Program-made: the position numbers and the translations under genes
Shown here: piece after piece, positions 1-6,770 of the stretch
Position numbering within the stretch: position 1 is the stretch's first letter
Layout of the letters: every line of letters begins with the position of its first letter
The notes under the pieces: generated by a model
What the model saw: the letters and a program-made list of their open reading frames with translations, nothing else
Databases searched by the model: none
What the model was told of the DNA's origin: nothing
Assembly: GCA_011322715.1 (NCBI GenBank)
Contig: DRLX01000163.1
Coordinates: 1-10,989 of the forward strand
Source of the DNA: Desulfobulbaceae bacterium
GTDB taxonomy: Bacteria > Desulfobacterota > Desulfobulbia > Desulfobulbales > Desulfobulbaceae
Direction of reading: 5' to 3'
DNA length: 10,989 nucleotides

Positions 1-486
1 ATTGAGCGGAAAACAGCCAGCCTGATTGCCTCAACCTGTATGCTTGGGGCCATGTTTGCCGGTGGAACAAGCGTCCAACAGCAGGCACTCGGCCGTTACG
101 GCGAAAAGGTGGGCGTGGCCTTTCAGGTGGTGGATGACCTGCTGGATTATCTCGGCAACCAAAAGGAGACCGGAAAGAAGGTGGGCAATGATTTTCTTGA
201 AGGAAAAATCACCCTGCCGCTCATTGCCGCCCTTGAAAAAGCAAATTCCGACGAGTATGAGGAGTTGTGTTCTCTGTTGACCGGCGACAGGTCGGGTGCC
301 GAAACCTGTGAACAGCTGCGTGGTTTATTGGAGGAGCTTGGCGGTTTTCATTTTGCCCGCAGTCGGGCTGAATCTCTGGTCGGTGAAGCGGTGGCGGCTC
401 TTGAAATTTTTGCCGCCGGTGATGAGCAGGAGAGTTATGAACTGCTGGTTTCCATTGCCGGCTATATTCTGGCCAGGAAGCAGTAA
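1..486 (+). CDS. trans-polyprenyl diphosphate synthase, C-terminal part (5' end outside window)
   Basis: Open frame from base 1 to TAA at 484-486, 161 residues; the N-terminal half, with the first aspartate-rich motif, lies outside the window. The visible part has family hallmarks: the ERKTASL motif (lysine contacting the isopentenyl diphosphate), FQVVDDLLDY with the second DDxxD motif that binds Mg2+-diphosphate, and GNDFLEGKITLPLI, a signature of octaprenyl/heptaprenyl-type synthases. The enzyme condenses isopentenyl diphosphate onto an allylic diphosphate, giving the side chain of menaquinone or the precursor of undecaprenyl carriers. Chain length cannot be told from this half; an IspB-like long-chain synthase is more likely than a farnesyl synthase because of the GxDFxEGKxTLPL signature. 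The next gene starts directly after this stop codon, so the two are probably cotranscribed. Confidence 0.93.
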   Translation: MERKTASLIASTCMLGAMFAGGTSVQQQALGRYGEKVGVAFQVVDDLLDYLGNQKETGKKVGNDFLEGKITLPLIAALEKANSDEYEELCSLLTGDRSGAETCEQLRGLLEELGGFHFARSRAESLVGEAVAALEIFAAGDEQESYELLVSIAGYILARKQ

Positions 487-1392
487 GTGGGAAGTACATG
501 CAACATTGCCCGCCGGCAAGTTTTTGCCCTGGCAATGATTATGCTCCTGGTGCCGTCCTGTCGTTTTTTTTCATCGGGTGAGGCGCTTAGAGAACAGACA
601 CCGGCGAGTTCTGCAGAGCGAAAAGCGGACAAAACATCCGTTGTCTTTGAAGAACCAAACCTCCCTGAGCCACGGGAAACGGCGGTTGAAAAAACCGGTG
701 CAACGGATTCCACTGATAAGGAAGCCCAGGATGTCCGACCACGGATCGCTCTTATTATTGATGATATGGGCTATCACCAGCAGATTGGTCGGCGTTTGCT
801 TACCCTTGATCTTAATTTGACCTTTTCCTTTCTACCGAAAGCCCCGTATACACAAAAACAGGAAGAGCAGGCCTGGGAAAAGGGGCATGACGTACTGTTG
901 CATCTGCCCATGCAGGCCCACAATCCTGCTTATGATCCCGGCCCCGGTGCATTGTATCTGAAATATTCTCCGCAGCGGATACAAGCTCTGGTTGCGAAGG
1001 ACTTGAAAACCGTTCCCCATGCGATCGGCAGTAATAATCATATGGGTTCCCGCTTTACCGAAGACCGGGAGGCCATGCATGCGGTGCTTGCCGTTTTGAA
1101 GAAACGGGGGCTCTTTTTTATCGATTCATATACAACAGCCGCCTCTACAGGTTTGGATGAGGCCCGCAGGATGGGCATTCCCACGGCCAGACGGCATGTC
1201 TTTTTAGATAATATTCAGGATAAAAAGAAAATCTGTCGCCAGCTTGACCGTCTGGTAACCCTGGCCATGCAAAAGGGCTGGGCCATCGGCATCGGTCATC
1301 CCCATCAGTCCACCTTAGACGCCCTGGCCGACTGCGGACAAAGGATGCAAACCAGGGTACGAATTGTCGGAGTCCATGCCCTGGTCAGGTAA
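487..1392 (+). CDS. divergent polysaccharide deacetylase family protein (DUF610/YibQ-like), putative lipoprotein
   Basis: 301 residues starting on GTG, with AGGAAG at 475-480 six bases upstream, inside the end of the preceding gene. There is no spacer between that gene's TAA and this start. Residues 9-24 are two arginines followed by a hydrophobic stretch ending LVPSC, so Cys25 may be a lipid-attachment cysteine; proline at -2 makes the lipobox imperfect. Residues 30-85 are polar and probably a linker. The domain from about 86 to 300 carries the family motifs ALIIDDMGY (88-96), LHLPMQA...DPGPGAL (138-156), GSNNHMGSRFT (181-191), FFIDSYTT (210-217) and GIGHPHQST (268-276). The Asp and His residues resemble those of NodB-type metal-dependent deacetylases, but the family's substrate is not established. 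A periplasmic envelope role is inferred. Family assignment is firm, activity is not. Confidence 0.9.
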   Translation: MGSTCNIARRQVFALAMIMLLVPSCRFFSSGEALREQTPASSAERKADKTSVVFEEPNLPEPRETAVEKTGATDSTDKEAQDVRPRIALIIDDMGYHQQIGRRLLTLDLNLTFSFLPKAPYTQKQEEQAWEKGHDVLLHLPMQAHNPAYDPGPGALYLKYSPQRIQALVAKDLKTVPHAIGSNNHMGSRFTEDREAMHAVLAVLKKRGLFFIDSYTTAASTGLDEARRMGIPTARRHVFLDNIQDKKKICRQLDRLVTLAMQKGWAIGIGHPHQSTLDALADCGQRMQTRVRIVGVHALVR

Positions 1393-1446
1393 TTGTCCTG
1401 TAAATTTGGTTGATACGCTCGATTTAGTGAATAACATGGTGTCTGT

Positions 1447-2082
1447 ATGACTCGTTTTGGATGTATTCGTCACGCCCACAGCCTCTGGAATGGAGAACGG
1501 CGAGTCCAGGGACGACAGAATAGCCCTCTGTCCGAACCGGGCCGGGAGATGGCAATGGCCTGGGGCAAGCAGCTGCAGGGACTTCCCTGGAACCGTATTT
1601 TGATCAGTGATCTGGGCCGGGTCAAGGAGACCGGTAAGCTGATTAACGAGAGTCTACATCTGCCCATGCACACGGATTCCCGTTTGCGGGAACAGGACTG
1701 GGGCGAGTGGACAGGTCTCTCGTATGCCGAACTGCTTGAGCGCCGAGGAGAAGCCTTTGCCCGGCAGCAGCGACGGGGATGGCATTTCCGTCCGCCCAGG
1801 GGAGAGTCGCGCCTTGAGGTTCTGGCACGCAGCCAGGCGGCATTACGGGATGCCGCCCGTAACTGGCCGGGAGACAAGGTCCTGGTCATCAGCCACGAAG
1901 GCGTACTCAAGTGTTTGGTGTATTATCTGTGCGGGCGAAAATTTTTACCGTCGGAACAAGCGCTTATAGAGGGATATAAACTCCATCTTCTACAGATTTG
2001 TGAACAAACCCTGCTGCTTGAAAAATTGAGGATTCTTGACCTTTTTACCCTCAAGGATGCAGAGCCGGAGGCTCTTTTTTAA
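1447..2082 (+). CDS. histidine phosphatase superfamily protein (phosphoglycerate mutase / CobC-like)
   Basis: 211 residues. ATG 1447 is the first start after an in-frame stop at 1432; the ribosome-binding site is weak. The N terminus CIRHAHSLWNGE holds the catalytic RH pair (Arg8, phospho-acceptor His9), with alanine instead of the more usual glycine after it. GRQNSPLSEPGRE (22-34) matches the second conserved block, Arg58 lies in SDLGRVKET, Glu82 in REQDWGEW is the likely acid, RPPRGES (115-121) is typical, and His150 in VISHEGV is the second catalytic histidine. Close relatives include alpha-ribazole-5'-phosphatase (CobC) and broad-specificity phosphatases; the sequence alone does not choose between them. 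The nearby but convergent cobA-hemD makes a corrinoid role worth testing, no more. The last codons form a terminator hairpin. Cytoplasmic; no signal peptide seen. Confidence 0.88.
   Translation: MTRFGCIRHAHSLWNGERRVQGRQNSPLSEPGREMAMAWGKQLQGLPWNRILISDLGRVKETGKLINESLHLPMHTDSRLREQDWGEWTGLSYAELLERRGEAFARQQRRGWHFRPPRGESRLEVLARSQAALRDAARNWPGDKVLVISHEGVLKCLVYYLCGRKFLPSEQALIEGYKLHLLQICEQTLLLEKLRILDLFTLKDAEPEALF
2061..2080 (+). terminator. intrinsic terminator overlapping the end of the histidine phosphatase gene
   Basis: AGAGCC (2061-2066), loop GGA, GGCTCT (2070-2075), then a run of T to 2080. The hairpin encodes the last residues of the protein and the final T of the tract is the first base of the TAA stop. 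The stem is short but GC-rich. It works only for the + strand, since the opposite strand has no T tract after the stem. Confidence 0.7.
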
Positions 2083-2114
2083 TTACGTCCCGTTTCCTGT
2101 GGATCACTCCGATA

Positions 2115-2534
2115 TCACTCCATCAGCCGGTTTGCGATCAGACCGAAAAAGGAGTCCGATGGAGCGGTAAACCACCAACCCAGATGGGTCAGACAGGTGG
2201 AGCAGAGCGCGTATTGCCAGTTGTAGCCGTCAAACCAGGAAAAGGCGGCGGTTGGTTCGCCCTGGATGAGGCATCCCGGCGCCCGTTTATAACAACCAAT
2301 TTCAAAGGCTATTCCGGCCGGATTGAAAAAAACATGTTCATGGAGGCCGTTTTTGGTCATGCCTTCCCTGGGAGTGGTGATGGCAGCGCAGCAGACCCGG
2401 CAGAGAATGGCCTTTTCCGGAGCGGGCTTTTTGTGGTCGTGTGGATTGGGAAGAACGGTCGATTCATTCCCCTGGCGCAGCTCAATGCGATAGCAATACA
2501 CCGGGTACAAAAGGCGGAAGAAATCAGTCTCCAT
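2115..2534 (-). CDS. cereblon-like CULT-domain protein
   Basis: 139 residues from the ATG at 2534; an in-frame TTG at 2555 would add seven residues, but ATG with AGGA close upstream is preferred. The start overlaps the end of cobA-hemD by 11 bases, suggesting translational coupling. Residues about 42-135 match the CULT domain, the ligand-binding domain of eukaryotic cereblon, also known as small single-domain bacterial proteins such as MsCI4 of Magnetospirillum. Cys45, Cys48, Cys111 and Cys114 would hold the zinc. Trp100 (SWFDGY), Trp106 (NWQYALC) and Trp120 (HLGWWF) are spaced 6 and 14 apart, exactly as the three tryptophans of the thalidomide-binding cage in human cereblon (380, 386, 400); Asn71 in FNPAG corresponds to VNPHG there. 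The natural ligand of bacterial CULT proteins is unsettled. Residues 1-40 are outside the domain. No signal peptide seen. Confidence 0.88.
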   Translation of the reverse strand: METDFFRLLYPVYCYRIELRQGNESTVLPNPHDHKKPAPEKAILCRVCCAAITTPREGMTKNGLHEHVFFNPAGIAFEIGCYKRAPGCLIQGEPTAAFSWFDGYNWQYALCSTCLTHLGWWFTAPSDSFFGLIANRLME

Positions 2535-4083
2535 CCTTCCTGTAGTAGGTAACAATAGCGTTCACCATGTCGGCTATGGTGTATTCCGACGGCTGGATAT
2601 CGACCCTGAGCCCATGTTTTGCTACGGTTTCGGCGGTAATCGGCCCTATGACGGCGATTTTGACCGGATCCATGAGCCGGTGCAGTTCTTGTGCCGAGTC
2701 GGCATCAACCATGGAGAGAAAGTTGTCCACAGTGGAGGAGCTGGTAAAGGTCACCAGGTCAATGGACTGCTCTTCCAGCCTTTGCCGCAATTCATCCTTT
2801 CTTCCCTGGGGCGGGACATTCCGGTAGACCGGAGCAACTCTCACCTCGGCGCCTGCTTTGGTCAGCATTTCCGGTAAAATTTCCCGTGCCTTCTCGGCCC
2901 TGGGCAAGAGGACCTTTTTTCCTTGTATACCTGTATCGATGAGGGCTTGAGCCAGTCCTTCACCGGTGAATTTTTTGGGAAGAAGGTCCGCCTTCAGGCC
3001 ATAGTTACGCAGTCTTTTGGCCGTTGCCCTGCCGACGACGGCTATTTTGGGTCCACCGAGGCTGCGTACGTCCATGTCGTTCTTCCAGAGATACTCAAAA
3101 AACCAGGTGATGGCGTTTATACTTGTGAACAGGAGCCAGTCATATTCTTCTATCCGGTTGAGTGCATCGTCAAGAAGACTGTAATCAAGCGCGGGTTCCA
3201 TATGCAGGGTCGGGTATTCCAGACAGTCGGCGCCGTTTTCTTCCAGCAGGGAAACCAGTTCGCTGGCCTGTTCCCTGGTCCTCGTAACGACCATGTGTTT
3301 ACCGAACAACGGCCTATGTTCAAACCAGTCAATGGTCGAGCGCAGTCTGACGACGTCGCCGACAATGATCAGCGCCGGTGGGGTGATCCCGGCCTGATCG
3401 ACGACTTCGGTTATGGTGGTCAGTGTCCCTTCAACGGAATATTGCTCAGGCGTGGATGCCCAGCGGACAACGGCAACCGGAGTGTCCGGAGCGCGACCGT
3501 TGTCGATCAGCTTTTTGGTGATAATGGGCAGATTTTTAATCCCCATGTAGATAACGATTGTTCCCGCGCCGGTGGCCAGCTTGTCCCAGGCAATATTGGA
3601 TTCCTTTTTTCCCGGTGCTTCATGGCCGGTTATAAAAGCGACGGAGGCTGTGTATTCCCGGTGAGTAATAGGGATACCGGCATAGGTGGCGGCAGCGGTG
3701 GCCGAGGTAACGCCGGGTACGACTTCAAAGTCAATGCCGGCGGCAACCAGTTCTTCAATTTCTTCGGCGCCGCGACCAAAGATAAAAGGATCGCCGCCCT
3801 TGAGGCGGACCACCCGTTTTCCTTCGCGGGCAAAGTCAATCAACAGTTTATTGATTCCGGCCTGCGTGAAGGCGTGCAGGCCACCGCCTTTTTTCCCTGC
3901 ATAGACCCGTTTTGCCGTCTCCGGTGCATGACGGAGCAGCTTGGGATTGGCCAGGTAATCATAGACCACCACTTCAGCTCGTTCCAGTAGATGCTTTCCC
4001 CGCAGGGTAATCAGGCCCGGCGCACCGGGTCCGGCGCCGACCAGGTAAACCTTGCCGGGCAGCTGTGATGTCTGTTTGCTCAT
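2524..4083 (-). CDS. cobA-hemD: fused uroporphyrinogen-III C-methyltransferase / uroporphyrinogen-III synthase
   Basis: 519 residues in two domains. Residues 11-250 are a SAM-dependent uroporphyrinogen-III methyltransferase: KVYLVGAGPGAPGLIT (11-26), the RLKGGDPFIFGRG block (93-105), VVPGVTSATAAATYAGIP (121-138) and IYMGIKNL (178-185). It makes precorrin-2 by adding methyls at C-2 and C-7. Residues about 260-512 are HemD, which closes and inverts ring D of hydroxymethylbilane: VVTRTREQASEL (265-276), LFTSINAI (318-325), AVVGRATAKRL (348-358), LLPRAEKAREILPEML (392-407), VTFTSSSTV (444-452) and AVIGPITAETV (477-487). The ATG at 4083 overlaps the TGA of hemC as ATGA, so translation is coupled and two successive pathway steps are made together. 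CobA-HemD fusions occur in sulfate-reducing bacteria and clostridia, feeding siroheme, cobalamin and siroheme-derived haem. Both domains look complete. Confidence 0.97.
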   Translation of the reverse strand: MSKQTSQLPGKVYLVGAGPGAPGLITLRGKHLLERAEVVVYDYLANPKLLRHAPETAKRVYAGKKGGGLHAFTQAGINKLLIDFAREGKRVVRLKGGDPFIFGRGAEEIEELVAAGIDFEVVPGVTSATAAATYAGIPITHREYTASVAFITGHEAPGKKESNIAWDKLATGAGTIVIYMGIKNLPIITKKLIDNGRAPDTPVAVVRWASTPEQYSVEGTLTTITEVVDQAGITPPALIIVGDVVRLRSTIDWFEHRPLFGKHMVVTRTREQASELVSLLEENGADCLEYPTLHMEPALDYSLLDDALNRIEEYDWLLFTSINAITWFFEYLWKNDMDVRSLGGPKIAVVGRATAKRLRNYGLKADLLPKKFTGEGLAQALIDTGIQGKKVLLPRAEKAREILPEMLTKAGAEVRVAPVYRNVPPQGRKDELRQRLEEQSIDLVTFTSSSTVDNFLSMVDADSAQELHRLMDPVKIAVIGPITAETVAKHGLRVDIQPSEYTIADMVNAIVTYYRKDGD

Positions 4084-5015
4084 GGCTGGGAATCCCGGTA
4101 GACCTCGTCAAGAATTGCACGACCGCCACGATCAAGAAGAACCTCGGCAAGAGATCTGCCCAGGGTGTCCGCCTGGTCGGTCGGTGCGCTTTGTTGCTCG
4201 CGTAAAACCCGACGGCCGTCCACCCCGGCAATAAGCCCGGTCAAGGTGACGGTGTCCCCTTCCAGAACTGCATGGGCGCCGATGGGTACCTGGCAGCCGC
4301 CTTCCAGGCGCAGGAGAAAAGCACGTTCCGCCGCCACGGTAACCGCCGTTGCCCGGTCGTGGAGAAACTGCATGCCTGCCAGGAGTTCATCGTCTTTTTT
4401 ACGCAGTTCAATGCCGAGCGAACCCTGACCAATGGCGGGCAGCATCTGTTCAGGGGGAAAAAGAGCGGTAATCCGGTTCTGCATACCCAGCCGGTTCAGT
4501 CCGGCCCCGGCAAGGATAATGGCATCATATTGTCCCTCATCCAGTTTCCGCAGTCTGGTATCAAGGTTGCCGCGCAGGTCTTTTATTTTTACGTCCGGAC
4601 GCAGGGCGGCCAACTGCGCCTTGCGCCTGAGACTTGAGGTGCCGATGGTCGCTCCCTCGGCCAGGTCTTCGATGGTTTTAGAGTGGTTGCAGATAAAGGC
4701 ATCGAGCGCTGTCTCCCGTGGTGGAATGATGGCCACATGCAGGCCGTCGGGCAGGTCGGTGGGAACGTCCTTCATGGAGTGAACGGCAAGATCGACACGG
4801 CCGTCCAACAGTGCATCTTCAATCTCCTTGACAAAGAGTCCCTTGCCCCCAACCTTGGCCAGTGGCACATCGAGAATCTTGTCCCCTTTGGTGGTGATTT
4901 TAATCAGTTCCACCGAGGTGTCAGGATACTGGGCTTCAATTTGATTTTTTACCCAAGTGGACTGGGTGACGGCCAGCAAGCTGGCCCTGGTGCCGATTTT
5001 TACGGTTTTTTTCAT
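4080..5015 (-). CDS. hemC: hydroxymethylbilane synthase (porphobilinogen deaminase)
   Basis: 311 residues, the usual length. It joins four porphobilinogens into linear hydroxymethylbilane using a covalently bound dipyrromethane cofactor. Motifs: IGTRASLLAVTQS (7-19), ITTKGDKILDVPLAKVGGKGLF (40-61), the MKDVPTDLPDG block (81-91) with catalytic Asp83, GTSSLRRKAQL (125-135), LRGNLDTRL (147-155), IGQGSLGIE (195-203) and LEGGCQVPIGA (237-247), where Cys241 carries the cofactor; these correspond to Asp84 and Cys242 of the E. coli enzyme. The TGA stop overlaps the cobA-hemD start by four bases. The 77 bases upstream hold a candidate promoter, and the ribosome-binding site is poor. Cytoplasmic. Confidence 0.98.
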   Translation of the reverse strand: MKKTVKIGTRASLLAVTQSTWVKNQIEAQYPDTSVELIKITTKGDKILDVPLAKVGGKGLFVKEIEDALLDGRVDLAVHSMKDVPTDLPDGLHVAIIPPRETALDAFICNHSKTIEDLAEGATIGTSSLRRKAQLAALRPDVKIKDLRGNLDTRLRKLDEGQYDAIILAGAGLNRLGMQNRITALFPPEQMLPAIGQGSLGIELRKKDDELLAGMQFLHDRATAVTVAAERAFLLRLEGGCQVPIGAHAVLEGDTVTLTGLIAGVDGRRVLREQQSAPTDQADTLGRSLAEVLLDRGGRAILDEVYRDSQP

Positions 5016-5037
5016 TGTGACAGGCTCTATGCGAAGA

Positions 5038-5067
5038 AATATAAAAAATACTGAACTGGAAGATCAA
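5038..5067 (-). promoter_or_regulatory. candidate promoter upstream of hemC
   Basis: On the - strand TTGATC (5067-5062) is followed after 18 bases by TATATT (5043-5038), five of six matches to the -10 consensus. A transcript would begin near 5031 with about 15 bases of leader before hemC. This could allow tetrapyrrole genes to be expressed apart from gmhA and the deoxyhypusine-synthase-like gene. The region is AT-rich, so a chance match is possible. Confidence 0.35.
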
Positions 5068-5092
5068 TGCAGATTGAACAGGCACCCTTGTA

Positions 5093-6049
5093 TCATGTTT
5101 TTGCCAGCTCGTCCAGTAAAGCAGCGGCAAAAAGGGGAATCATCAGTTCGTGATGGCCGGTGAAGTTAAATCCACGACCGCCTTCCAGGGTGGGGCGATG
5201 GACAACGTTGGTGGCCGGCCGGTAGTGGCGGATAAAATCAAAGTTGGCGGTGGTGATATCTTTGACGGTAAAGCCAAGATTTCTGACCACGGTCAACGCC
5301 TTGAGAAAGACCTCGGGCAGGAGAACGGCGGAGCCGACATTGAGGTAGACGCCGCCGTCCAGTTCACTGACCAGACGGCAGAACAGGCGAAAATCATGAT
5401 GGCTGGTTTTGCCGATGGCTTTTCCATCGGCATCCGGATGAATGTGAATGATGTCGGTGCCGATGGCAACATGTACCGTCACCGGAACACCAAGTGTATA
5501 CGCCTGGGCCAGCAGACTCTGGTCATTATGGGGAAACTTATGTTCAAGCAGGGCTCGTCCCACCGCCTCACCCATACCGATATCCAGCTCGGCGCCTTTG
5601 TTGATCGCCCGGTTAAGGACTTCGCCGGTTTCCCTGGCCGCCCCGAATGCTCCCTGTCCAAGGACATCGGCGACCTCTTCCGATGTGCGGCCGACCATGG
5701 CTATTTCGGTATCATGAATAATACCGGCGCCGTTTAAGGCAATGGAAGTGAGTATTCCCCGTTTCATCAGGTCGATGAGGATGGGGTTCAGCCCGACCTT
5801 GATAACATGGGCGCCCATGCCGAGCATCACCGAATGTTGTTGTCGTATCGCTATTGCAACTCTCTCTGTTAATTCGGGAAAGTCAGCCCCGGCCAGCTGG
5901 GTCGGCAGGGCGGCGACAAGTTCTTTGACCCGCATACCGGGTCTGAGGGCATCGGCAAAGTCGTTGATATCGACCTTGGAGTGTCGGTCGTGTACTGAAT
6001 AGGTGTGAAGACCGGAAAAATCAAGCGGCTGGAGATGACGGGCGGGCAT
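5093..6049 (-). CDS. deoxyhypusine synthase-like superfamily protein, function unknown
   Basis: 318 residues; ATG at 6049 has AGG eight bases upstream. By eye the blocks follow deoxyhypusine synthase (DHS) order: SIALNGAGIIHDTEIAMVG (102-120) resembles the TTAGGVEEDFIK block, SLLAQAYTLGVPVTVHVAIG (178-197) the buried strand before the NAD site, VYLNVGSAVLLPEVFLKAL (234-252) the GGGVVKHH region, and ELMIPLFAAALLDEL (301-315) the C-terminal helix. The EAVSWGK segment carrying the active-site lysine of true DHS is not visible; the corresponding stretch reads GFNFTGHHELM. True DHS modifies eIF5A, which bacteria lack, and some bacterial members of the family act on small polyamines or guanidino compounds. 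His-rich segments at 193-218 (HVAIG, HIHP, TSHHD) could bind metal or phosphate. The gene lies 24 bases after gmhA and 77 before hemC. The reading frame is certain; the superfamily assignment is probable; no reaction can be named. Confidence 0.75.
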   Translation of the reverse strand: MPARHLQPLDFSGLHTYSVHDRHSKVDINDFADALRPGMRVKELVAALPTQLAGADFPELTERVAIAIRQQHSVMLGMGAHVIKVGLNPILIDLMKRGILTSIALNGAGIIHDTEIAMVGRTSEEVADVLGQGAFGAARETGEVLNRAINKGAELDIGMGEAVGRALLEHKFPHNDQSLLAQAYTLGVPVTVHVAIGTDIIHIHPDADGKAIGKTSHHDFRLFCRLVSELDGGVYLNVGSAVLLPEVFLKALTVVRNLGFTVKDITTANFDFIRHYRPATNVVHRPTLEGGRGFNFTGHHELMIPLFAAALLDELAKT

Positions 6050-6073
6050 AATGGAAACCTGGAAAAAGGACGG

Positions 6074-6667
6074 TCAAAAGGTTTGCTGATTGCCGAACAT
6101 GCTTGTCTCTACCATTTCACAAAGCAGGTGTTCAATCCAGAGATGGGCCTCCTGGATATGGGGCGTGGAATCCGAGGGGACATTGAGCACCAGATCGCAT
6201 AGCTCGGCAAGATCACCACCGGGATTATCGGATCCACCTGTCAGGGCGACGGTTCGCAGACCACGTTCTTTGGCGACTTTCATGCCTTTCACAACGTTTG
6301 CCGAGGTGCCGGAGGTGGATATTCCGAGGGCAAGATCTTCCGGCTTGGCCAGGGCCTGGACCTGCTTGGCGAAGATCTGATCGTAGGAAAAATCATTGCC
6401 GATGGACGTCAGTACCGAGGTGTCGGTGGTGAGAGCCAGGGCGGGCAGAGGGCGTCTGTTGATAAGGAAACGGTTGACGAATTCAGCCGCCATGTGCTGG
6501 GCATCGGCGGCGGAACCGCCATTACCGAAGATAAGCAGTTTGCCTTCATCTTCAAAGGTTTCCCTGATCCAGCCGGCAGCGGTGATAAGCGTATCGGCCG
6601 ATTCCTTGGCAAAGGCCTCCTTTGCCATGATGGACTGTACCAGATTCATGGAGATAAGTGTTTTCAT
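6074..6667 (-). CDS. gmhA: D-sedoheptulose-7-phosphate isomerase (SIS domain)
   Basis: 197 residues, matching the normal GmhA length. It converts sedoheptulose 7-phosphate to D-glycero-D-manno-heptose 7-phosphate, the first step toward ADP-heptose for the lipopolysaccharide inner core. Motifs: FGNGGSAADAQHMAAEFVNRF (48-67), LTTDTSVLTSIGNDFSYDQIF (79-99), GISTSGTSANV (115-125), and IQEAHLWIEHLLCEMVE (171-187). His58, Glu62, Gln172 and His180 fit the zinc and catalytic positions known for the E. coli enzyme; the last two have identical numbers. ATG 6667 lacks a good ribosome-binding site; Met7 is an alternative start but has no better one. It lies downstream of the adk terminator on the same strand and begins what looks like an operon with the next four genes. 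A related SIS isomerase such as DiaA is less likely given the C-terminal QE...H motif. Confidence 0.92.
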   Translation of the reverse strand: MKTLISMNLVQSIMAKEAFAKESADTLITAAGWIRETFEDEGKLLIFGNGGSAADAQHMAAEFVNRFLINRRPLPALALTTDTSVLTSIGNDFSYDQIFAKQVQALAKPEDLALGISTSGTSANVVKGMKVAKERGLRTVALTGGSDNPGGDLAELCDLVLNVPSDSTPHIQEAHLWIEHLLCEMVETSMFGNQQTF

Positions 6668-6738
6668 ACTCTATAGAATGGAAGAAAAAACATGCGCTGT
6701 CAAATAAAAAAGGCGTTTTCATACTGATGTATGAAAAC
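6660..6738. repeat. three copies of a 10-base word around the adk terminator and gmhA start
   Basis: GTTTTCATAC occurs at 6660-6669 (spanning the gmhA start codon) and 6715-6724 (one terminator arm), and inverted as GTATGAAAAC at 6729-6738 (the other arm). The two direct copies share one more base (GTTTTCATACT). Confidence 0.85.
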
Positions 6739-6741
6739 GCC
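6702..6741 (-). terminator. intrinsic terminator of adk
   Basis: Perfect 13-base inverted repeat GGCGTTTTCATAC (6712-6724) / GTATGAAAACGCC (6729-6741) with a four-base loop, followed on the - strand by TTTTTTATTT (6711-6702). It lies 30 bases past the adk stop and only 34 bases before the gmhA start. There is no T tract in the + direction, so it acts on adk transcripts. Confidence 0.92.
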
Positions 6742-6770
6742 CTGGTGGCAATAGTGCGTGAAATGTAAAA

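Noticed and set aside
2184..2552. 122-codon + strand frame opposite the CULT gene
   Set aside because: No family resemblance; the - strand frame has the zinc cysteines and conserved tryptophans of CULT proteins.
2923..3990. Long open frame (355 codons) on the + strand
   Set aside because: It is antisense to cobA-hemD over its whole length, has no family motifs and no ribosome-binding site; codon bias of the real gene keeps the opposite frame open.
5150..5737. 195-codon + strand frame opposite the deoxyhypusine-synthase-like gene
   Set aside because: Its translation shows no recognisable domain, while the - strand frame has conserved blocks and fits the operon.
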